This document shows, in pieces, positions 48,770-64,000 of a DNA stretch of 64,000 bases (positions are counted from its first letter, which is position 1; each line of letters starts with the position of its first letter). Both the position numbers and the translations under genes were made by a program. The stretch covers positions 4,542,001-4,606,000 of the forward strand of contig LR746269.1 in NCBI GenBank assembly GCA_902729315.2, written 5' to 3'. The notes beneath the pieces are model-generated. The model was not told where the DNA came from and made no database searches. It saw only the letters and a program-made list of their open reading frames with translations. The DNA is from Spirodela intermedia (Eukaryota > Streptophyta > Magnoliopsida > Alismatales > Araceae).

Positions 48770-50944
48770 TTTAATTCCTGAAATTGGGACCGAAAAAATT
48801 CCACATAGCTTTCAGCATGTGGATTTACTCGAAAGGAAAGCCAAGTGCAACTGTTTTTCGCGTTCTTTTTCATTCACACTAAAAAAAAGAAATACAACTG
48901 AATAGAACAACAACCTCTATCCCAAGCATAACACAACTAAGAAAACGAGGGCAGTAAGAAGTTACACATTCAATCCTAACTAATGATAATGAAGGCTCGC
49001 ATTTTTTATCTTTAACGTAAAACGAGTACGAAAACGGAGTAATGGATTATCTCATGCCAACCGATAGTATCACGTTAGTATGAAAACACAGCAAAAGAAG
49101 TCTTGCATCTCAGTCTACAGCATAAGACGCGAACAGAAACGTGCTAATACTCACTGTGACAACCATTTTCAAGAATCATCAGATCCAATTCTTATTTTAT
49201 ACTCATCACACTTCCGTAGTCCATCGGAGACAATCAAATCCACAAACAGGGAGAGGGAGCGCACTATAAAGAAAGAATCTGATCACCTGAAAAATCCTCC
49301 CAGACAACCGAGCACGACAGGAACACCTAGATCAGAGCTCCTGCCGAGCCCTTCCTCTCCTTCGTTTCCTATAAGCGAATCCGTCCCGGCATTGAGCACT
49401 ACCGATCATTGTCCCCCGTTTTTTGTGGTTAAAACAGGAAGGTTCTTGCTTCGAGCTTTCGGCTGCTTCGTTTTTTTATAATAAAACCCACATAAAAATA
49501 ATTTATTATAAAACTATGACATACAATCAAAATATATGCAGCGATCCGTGACAACCTGGCCCATCGAGGGGCCTTTCTTACATCATGAAGAGTTTATGAG
49601 GTTGTTTTATAATAGACAAGATATTTTGGGAAAATTTTCAGAAAGCCCTTCACGTACCGACCACCACGAATGGCCTCCGCGGCCCTTCCGCCAGTTCGTC
49701 CGTTGACGGCCACATCGTGGGACTGGTGTCGTGGCCTCTTTGGCGCCGCCAGGCTCCATGTGGCCTTCCCTGACATGCCACGTGGATGGTCTTCCATTAA
49801 AAAAATCAACGGGCCAACGTTTACACCCATGTTGAGAGATGGGCCACGTCAACGGGTTCAGAGAAAGCCCAGAAATCAAATTCAAGTGGGCCCAAGGCCC
49901 CGGGCTCACCATTCCATGCCCCACCCACCAGAGAGGGAGAAAGAGAGAGAGAAACTTGGTCATGCCCTAGCCTTCTCTTGTTGGGCTTAATTTTGAAGCC
50001 TAACTAGGGAACACCCAACCTCGGGAACTGGCTTAGCCGAGGCGTTGACTATGCTATGTACAGGACTGTCGGTGGTGATGTGGCACCCGAAGTGGCTGCT
50101 AAGTTACCATAGTTCCTCCATTTGAACCATCTCATGATGACGTTGACGTCTTTTTTAGTATTTCGTTCGTAAAAAATAAGACTTTTTTTAGAGTTATGTT
50201 CAATGTTTGCAAATTTTTATAAAAGTCCAAAAATTAAATGTTTACATATTATTGAGACTTCAAACTTTTTACATATTATCGAAATTAAAAAGTTCTTGCA
50301 GTTTTAATTCTGAAAAAATAATTGTGAAGGACATTTGTTCAATGGCTCATTAATATGGCACCCATCAAAATATTATTTTTTTCCCTTCTTGCATAAATAA
50401 AGAGACAAAAAAATTGTACCAAAAATAAATAAAGATTAAGAAAATTATGTGGCACTTGGACTAAAAATCCTGCATAGCCAATCAACATTTTTTTTCCCTA
50501 AATGTATGCATAAAATCGAGATCAAGGTCATGATTTTATGCCCTAATTTTTTATTTTCCAAGACCATGATCTCCTTGTCGTTGACTTAGAGATCTCAAAC
50601 ATATCAACTAGGCTGGATCCAAATGCCCTGTTGGGCCACGTCATCCTTCAATATGACTTTCTTGCCTGCCACTATTAATTAGTTTGGGTATCTCTAGAGA
50701 TGAAGATGGGGCAAATGCTCTAGAATCTAGATACATCCGACCTTTATTTTCCCATTCTAAGGGTTCAAAACCTAGTTCACAAAAGCCCACCTTGCATGGA
50801 AATTGATTCTGCTAGATGTTGGTGATAGAGAGACGACTCATGTTCTTGGGGTGATCCTCTCTCCAGTTTCTCACTCTCTCACGGAAATCACATCACAGCC
50901 ATGGACTACTGGAAATCTCACGGCAAAGCAAGTGGGAGGTGCTG
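48770..50944. other. Intergenic region between ABC1K3 and SmG
   Basis: The first few hundred bases are the ABC1K3 upstream region and may include its leader. A G+C-richer patch at 49.6-50.05 kb has short frames of low-complexity look. Then A+T-rich DNA runs to the 3' flank of SmG. No gene is supported. Confidence 0.55.
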
Positions 50945-51056
50945 CTACTGAGCTCTGCTCACTGGCTCAAGGGCTTCAATCATCACCACACTGTTGCCCC
51001 TGATAACCTGCCAAGGCAAATGCATCGCCAGGGTCAATATGGCAAGACCGCGAAGA

Positions 51057-51100
<44 letters not shown>

Positions 51101-53469
51101 ATAAAGTGGGATGGGGAAAATGGGTCTGGGAAGCTTACCACCATCCCTATGTCATTCCTCTCATTTCCATTCAACTCAAGGGTGTTATCAAGCACCAGAT
51201 TCATGAACTGGTCAAACCCACGGAGAGTGCCCACGACAGCCCGATTCGCATTCAGCTTAACTGCAGAATCACAGCACATGTTTTGATAAATCAGCAATAT
51301 CCTAGGCAATAAAGCAAATGAGAATACTCAAGTTCACAGTTAATACGACATGAAATTGAGGAAAACCCTAATACACTCAAGATAAAGAAACATGAGCCTG
51401 CACACTGGAGAATGGACTTTCCTATTGAGCTGACAAAATAAAGCAAATTTGTGTATGTTTCTAAATAGCACAGACATCCGGTCTTCAATCAATTTTTCCA
51501 GATGGCACAGTGTCATTGGATCCATTGTGAACCACTAACTTCCCTCTCAAAACAAATTTGAGGCATACATACTTTCAGCTAAATATATTTTTGGACACTT
51601 TGATCCATAAAAAACTTCATCATGTCCCATTGAGAAATCAGGATTGAGAGTTTTGCATGCAGATAGGCCGATAGATATGCATTTTGAAACGATAGAAGGC
51701 TTGTTGAATAAAATACATAAATGATGGTTAAGTATGAAAAATATTTTAATGAAGATGCAACATAGACGGTAATTAAATCACAAAGCCACTGCTGTAACCC
51801 ATGAAGCCTCCCTGTCATCGACCTTTTACCAGAATCTAAGACACAAAGCCATATATGCATACTTAGGCAATAAACTCTCTTAAAGGGTATTTAGTAAAAA
51901 AAAATGAAAACACCCTCTGTCCCTCCCTTGCTTGGAACAGGACCTTTTGTTCGGACCTGATACTCAGGGTTAGCTAGAAAAGCATGTTACGCATCTAATA
52001 AAGAAAATACAACATAAAACTGTGGGCCTTCAATATAGTGGGTATGACAGAAGGCCAAATCAAGTTGGTTTAAAGGAATGTGTCGATTTCAAGTAGGTTT
52101 CGTGGTCCACCATGATAGGAAGATGATAGAGAATTCCCTAACTTAACATCACAGAAATTGGACCCTTTGTATAAATATCTCAAGGACAACTACGAGTTTT
52201 CTTTTTATCGAGGAGATGATAACAGGACCATAGTTGATTGAATAACAAGTAGTCTACATGATGAATGAAGCAAAAATTACCACAAGAAAAGTTAAAAACA
52301 TATAGGCCTGATCACGTCTATGCAAGCACAATGGGACCTCATTAATGGAAAAAGCTCACAATACTTTTGAAAAACAACAATGATCGAGAAAAAAATCCAA
52401 CATAAGAATAAAAGATTTACCGAAATTTTTTGGATGTTATAAAATATTAAATAAATATTTACCCAAATGATCTAAGCAATTCCAGGCTCAAAATCCAACA
52501 AATATTCTTCTTTTAGGATTTAACATTCAACTCATAAATGTAACGTCAAATGTATAAACAAGATATCTCAGGCTCATATCAGGTCTCCCAATGAGCCCCT
52601 AAGATAAATGTACCAAAAAAGGGCAGCTATTTTTTTCTAATATATCCTTCTTTTTTCAGCCTAGTATACAAACTATAAGCCGTGATGCATTAAAAATTGA
52701 TGCATAATCTGAATTCTCTGAAGAAAAAATAAATGAAATTCGCTGAATGGTTTCTGGATAGACAGCTTAGTAGAATAGTTTGCACGCCATATCATACTGA
52801 ATCAATAACCCAACTAAGAATGAGCAAGAAAAAAATCTCTTGGTTGACATTCGATAGAATCTACAACAATCGACAAAAAAACCCAAACTTTTAAATGATG
52901 ACAAAAGATTATCCGTCTAATGTCTTCTTGAATGACGGCACATTAAAAACGTTATGTGAGATTAAATAGTGATAAAATAGCACCGAAAACGGTGTCTCAG
53001 AGCGCATTTAGCATACAAGAGAAAAATATTACAGAAAAAATAAATCTACAGTTTGATTTTTTCTACTTCATGTAAACTAGGTTCCTAACGCAGCGCTTTC
53101 CTAACCGGCGACAAATTGAAAAGGCAAAGAGAAAAAAAATTAAACATCTTGAAATGATCCAAAACGAGATGTACGCATGATACGAATGTCGACAAAATTT
53201 TCGTCGGCAGAGGTTTCTACATTCAATAACCTAAAGCGGACATAGTCATAAGATTCCCAAATTTCGTACAAACTCAGACACACTCTGCTATCACAAGGGA
53301 GAGTAGACATACTCTGGAGCTTCTTGTCCATGTACCTGTTTCCATGGCCAACCGAAAAAAAAAAAAACCAAAATGCTTAGAATAACAACGACGAGAAAGA
53401 GAAGAAAATCGGAACTACAGAGAAAAACCCTTACTTCTTCAGATCCGGTGGCTGACCTGACCGACTCAT
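50945..53469 (-). CDS. SNRPG: Small nuclear ribonucleoprotein G (SmG)
   Basis: Core Sm protein of the heptameric ring on U1, U2, U4 and U5 snRNAs, acting in pre-mRNA splicing in the nucleus. Four exons, 53469-53435, 53335-53313, 51260-51139 and 51007-50945, join in phases 2, 1 and 0 and give 80 aa. It starts MSRSGQPPDLKKYMDKKLQI. The Sm1 motif (GTLRGFDQFMNLVLD) and Sm2 motif (IRGNSVVMIEALE) are both complete. The length and the MDKKLQI start fit SmG; LSM7, the nearest relative, has a different N-terminus. Exon 2 is a 23-nt micro-exon that is easily missed by gene finders. Intron 2 is about 2.05 kb and intron 3 only 131 bp with a long CT tract. A telo-box-like motif lies upstream at 53631. Confidence 0.95.
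51059..51096. repeat. GA/CT microsatellite in SmG intron 3
   Basis: About 19 GA units. On the transcribed strand this is a long CT run some 50 nt upstream of the acceptor at 51009-51008, within an intron of only 131 bp. Confidence 0.95.
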
Positions 53470-55437
53470 TGCGATGGAACCCGCTCGCCGCGAGCCCTGT
53501 CAAGCCAGAAGCCTACAACCTGCGGCTAGAAAGAGAGACCGGCCGCACGGCGGGGTGGAGAGAGTGGAAGATGACCAAAAGGAGAGAGAAATGTGATGAA
53601 ACAGAGGCTGAGCCGACGGAAAGGTTTAGGTAGGGTTCCTTCGTGGCAGCCGGAATCGGCCGATCCTTAACCGGGTCGACCCAGCTGGATCGGCATCGTC
53701 CACCTGTCCCTTGAGGACCAACTAAGCAGAAAATTTTCACCAAACCGAATTAATTACTAAATATATTAATGACATTTTTGTAGTTTAACCCCATTAAATA
53801 AAAAATATTGATGGATGCCTATTTTTATTTTATTTAATTCATAAATACTGGCCCAAAAATCAGTCATATTATTTAATACCGATATCACCACAACACTGAG
53901 GAAATATAATATAAAAACAGGTTAAATATTTATTTTCATGTGACTATACGTTTGATATCCTGAAATTTATTATATTATTTTAAATATATTTATAACATTA
54001 ATTGAGTATATGCTTGACTTTAAAAATAATATATTAACCTATTCGACATCATATTAACTAAAATAAAAAAGGCTTAAAATAATCCAGCTGATTTGCAGGT
54101 AGTAGAACGGAATAGCATGTACTTATATTTATAAAAAAATAATATAACCGTCTCTCTTCTCCCAAATATAGAATGAAAATTTCGCATATTTTAATTTAAA
54201 ATATTTTCGGATGGAAATAATAAATAAATAAATAAATAAATAATATATTTAATAGGCGGACACAGGAGAAGATCTGGTCCGAGTCGGAAGTGTTCTTGTC
54301 CCCGGGGGGCCGTGTGGTTCAACTCCCCGCCGGCAACCTCCAGGAATGGCGGGCCGAACAGATGTTCGCCGATCAACGGGAGCTTTTCCCGTCCGGCGGC
54401 TCAGTCAAAGCGGATAGAGGCGGCTGGAGACGACGACGGGATGGGAAATTCCATGTTTCCTGCTCTATTTTGGTCATTTTCTATGCAGAGAGCGGACGCC
54501 CGGAGGGAGATCTGCGGCCTGGTGGACCAGTGGGGCGGATAAAACGAGGCTGAAGTGCTGGTAGATCGCGATAGTCATGGTCTGACACGTCCACGTGACT
54601 CCTGGTGTGTGGTGGTACGATAAGATGGTGGAAAAGGCTTCGAGGTGACGGCGACCGTCTCTGCCATCGGAGGGTGCCTGCGTTGTTCTGTTCTGGGAGT
54701 GTCGTCGCTCTCCGGCATCCCGTGATCTCTGTGTTGGTGACCTGCAAGGAGCGAGGTGAGGCATCTTCCTGCAAATATCTCGGCGGGTCATTTGGTTGGT
54801 CACATCTTGACGGGTGTGATCTCCACGGCCATGCAAAGCTCGTCGCTGGTCAATTTTGATCACCAGACTCGAGCCCATTGTCTGAATCTCCGCGTCCACT
54901 GCGTTCCTCGTTCGTTTGATTCGCACAGTCTGTCTTGTTTGCGCGCAAGATATTCCTAAGTTCGTTTTACGCTCTTTCTTTCCTTTCATACCCCTGGATG
55001 CGCGTTCTTTTTCCGATTGATAGTACGAGTAGCGTGCGGATCCTAGTTCTTACTATTTATAATGGGATCTTGATGACAACTCTTCTCATCATAGTTCATG
55101 AAGAACCCTGCGGCCTTTTCTTTAGAGGTTAATTATTGCAATGAATTCGTCTGCAATGGGTTCGGAGGTTCTCTTTTTTTTCCAGGTATTCTGTTATAAG
55201 TTTCATTTATTCGGTTCGAGTAATGCGGCCGTTTTCTCACTCCATTACAATTTATTTCTTTAAATTGTCCTTCGTTTTGTTTGTTTTTCCCCGAAAGCCG
55301 AGAGTTCTTTGTCTATTCTTGTTGTCCTGATTTTAAAGCATATCATATCTAATGGTGTTTAAAGGAGAGCTGACATCAGTTTTATTTGCAGATAATTTGA
55401 TCACTGGAGAAGGCGCCTGGTTACATTTGGTTCTATA
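53470..55437. other. Divergent intergenic region between SmG and AACT2
   Basis: The SmG side is G+C-rich to about 53.7 kb, then A+T-rich to 54.25 kb with an (AAAT)n run at about 54218-54244. A second G+C-richer segment at 54.25-54.95 kb has overlapping frames on both strands (one of 171 codons on the minus strand) but no recognisable domain. 54.95-55.43 kb is T-rich and likely AACT2 leader, with an acceptor-like TTTGCAG at about 55,391 suggesting a 5' UTR intron. Confidence 0.5.
53631..53637 (-). promoter_or_regulatory. Telo-box-like motif upstream of SmG
   Basis: Plus strand TAGGGTT (AACCCTA on the SmG strand) lies 160 bp upstream of the start codon. Such motifs are common in promoters of plant translation and RNP genes. 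Function here is inferred from sequence only. Confidence 0.4.
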
Positions 55438-62413
<6,976 letters not shown>

Positions 62414-63430
62414 GGCTTTTCCTTTTCCCTTTCTAGGTAAGATTGAGTTCATCTGCACCCGCCATGTTTCTCATAAGAATAACAATCTTTCTCATGCTGT
62501 ATATTTATATATCGCTGATGGTTTCCAGCTGGTTGGAAACAATCGCCCATGCTTATTATTTCGCAATGTGAAAACTATATGATCGAATTTTATTATATGT
62601 ATATTTATACATTTATTTATTTATTTATGTATGAATATTACATTATTTGATTCAATAGATGGACTAGATTTCTGGGCTATATACAAATCAAGTGAAATTT
62701 ATGCAGCTGCTGATGGATGATTCCATGGTTTTATTTCTGCAGGGTTTCTATGTGATTTCGGACATTTACCATTTATGGATGTGGGTGGTCCTATTTTGTC
62801 ACTTTTCCGTGAAAAAAAGGGATTTGAAGCGATTTTTTTATTATTATTATTATTTCCGACCATGAGGGCCAGCTCATTGGGAAAATATTCTCCTCATCCC
62901 AAGTCAACTCCTCCCCACCACAGCAAAGGGCAAGAAACCCTCCATCGGTGCAAATTGACCGCCACCTCCGGTCAGCGAAAGGTAGGGTGAAATTTCACTC
63001 AAGTCAGATTTGACCTCGTGTGGGAACTCCTCTTTCACTCTGTGGTTGGTATTCGTGAGCACCCAACATTACACGGAAAAGGGTGTGTGGTTGCGCTAGG
63101 GTTTCTTTATTATGTTAGGACATCTTTTTAGGTCAGAACGATCGTTGACCGACCGATCTTGACTTGGATCGCGATGGGCGTTCCTGGTGCTTCAATCTGA
63201 CGATGTACGCCTCATCCTCATCGGAACCTTCTGGGATTCACACGCACACACTGGTCAACGTGGCTGTAAAAAGTTTGACTCCGGGTGGTCGCGCAGTGGG
63301 ACTTCTCGGTCAACGGGTTAACCTAGGAATCATCCCCTGGTCAAGAGTCAACAATGGCGTCTATTTTATCTAAGAATTGAGTTACCAGCATCAAGAGTCC
63401 GGAGAGAGACCTAACCAGCTGGACTCTTCA
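62414..63430. other. AACT2 3' flank; no further gene recognised
   Basis: A+T-rich for about 450 bp with an ATTT-type run near 62,606-62,632. From about 62.87 kb the base composition rises, but the frames present are short and without known domains. Confidence 0.5.
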
Positions 63431-63439
63431 GACCACCAT

Positions 63440-63470
63440 CGCACGTGCGGAAGGGCCCACCGCACGTGCG
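63440..63470. promoter_or_regulatory. Paired palindromic G-boxes around a TCP-like site
   Basis: The perfect 10-bp palindrome CGCACGTGCG occurs at 63440-63449 and again at 63461-63470, 21 bp apart. Between them is GGGCCCAC (63453-63460), a TCP-factor-type motif. CACGTG is the classic G-box core for bHLH and bZIP factors. The group sits upstream of a CT-rich leader-like stretch, so it probably serves a plus-strand gene starting at the window edge. Confidence 0.5.
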
Positions 63471-63599
63471 AACCGGGAGCATCAGCACATATTTTCCCGT
63501 AAGAAAAGGACAACTAACTGTCCCACGCCGTCAGCTGTGCGCTGCCGACTCCGTCTGCCAGGCCAATAACTCCGTCACCGTCATCTACTTCTCCTGTGC

Positions 63600-64000
63600 G
63601 ATATTTTGTATTCATAATAAATTGAGATTAAATAATACGACAATGGCTCGGTTCCTGTCCCCGCCCAAGCCCTCCCTTTTTTCTTTCTATACCTCTCCTC
63701 CGCTTCCTCTTCTCTCCTCATTCCTCTCTCTCTCTCTCTCTCCTCCATCTCTCTCTTCTCTCTGTGTCTGGTGCGTTGGAGGAATTCGGAATTCATGTCG
63801 GTAAGAAGGCAAAACTTTAGCACGTCTTTAATCAACCGATTCCCCGGCCTCTCGCAGTAGGTTTCTCCCCCTCGTCATATCTCCGGTGGGTGGATCCAAT
63901 TGGGATCGGATAGCCGCAACGCCCTCTCTTTCTCCCTTCCTCCCTTCCTCCCTCCCTTCCCCTTATACGATCGGGATTTTCTAGATTTTGGGACGTCCCT
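63600..64000 (+). promoter_or_regulatory. Probable 5' leader of a gene continuing beyond the window
   Basis: CT- and C-rich DNA from about 63,655 resembles plant 5' UTRs. An ATG at 63795 is followed by TCG and then GTAAGA, a good splice donor, so either a two-codon first exon or a non-coding first exon may end at 63800. More C/T-rich sequence follows. No protein can be identified. Confidence 0.35.

Noticed and set aside
49080-49481. A 133-codon plus-strand frame upstream of ABC1K3
   Set aside because: Composition is low-complexity and Ser/Arg-rich with no domain; it overlaps the likely ABC1K3 leader on the opposite strand.

Overview
The window is nuclear DNA of a flowering plant. It carries intron-rich genes with GT/AG borders, a protein family set found only in land plants (BIG, nMAT, CAR, ABC1K, gar2-like), Ty1-copia retrotransposon remnants and many GA/CT microsatellites. 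Some genes are strikingly G+C-rich at third positions (nMAT4, the proline-rich protein, the last CAR exon) while flanking DNA is very A+T-rich. That contrast hints at a monocot, possibly a non-grass one, but I cannot prove it. No organellar insertion, rRNA, tRNA or CRISPR was found.

Layout. 1-10,218 (minus) is the 5' part of BIG, encoding residues 1-2287 of a roughly 5,000-residue UBR-box protein. 11,170-14,159 (minus) is a five-exon gar2-like gene of unknown role. 15.4-16.2 kb (plus) holds an unidentified, frame-broken coding-like stretch. 17,669-20,597 (minus) is nMAT4, a nuclear group II intron maturase for mitochondria; I rebuilt a first exon carrying a plausible import presequence. 20.8-21.3 kb is an unexplained G+C-rich island running into a 251-bp tandem duplication. 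22,221-22,613 (minus) is a small GPI-anchor-like hydroxyproline-rich protein.

22.6-34.8 kb is the repeat-rich, gene-poor part. It contains one decayed full-order copia element (plus), one internally deleted copia element with two LTRs (minus), and a tandem satellite split by a 496-bp solo LTR with a near-perfect target duplication. 34,879-36,674 (minus) is a CAR C2-domain gene with a huge GAT microsatellite in an intron. 37,645-48,769 (minus) is a 17-exon chloroplast ABC1 kinase (ABC1K3-like, 707 aa). 50,945-53,469 (minus) is spliceosomal SmG (80 aa). 55,438-62,413 (plus) is acetoacetyl-CoA thiolase AACT2 (404 aa, 13 exons), divergent from SmG. The right edge (63.4-64 kb) looks like the promoter and 5' leader of a further plus-strand gene.

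The genes are individual housekeeping or regulatory loci and do not form a pathway cluster. Exon borders were placed by eye from reading-frame continuity, splice dinucleotides and family similarity; every multi-exon model closes in frame. I saw no convincing undescribed multi-gene system. The most noteworthy items are the nMAT4 gene model, the broken locus at 15.5 kb, the solo LTR inside the satellite, and the paired palindromic G-boxes at 63.4 kb.
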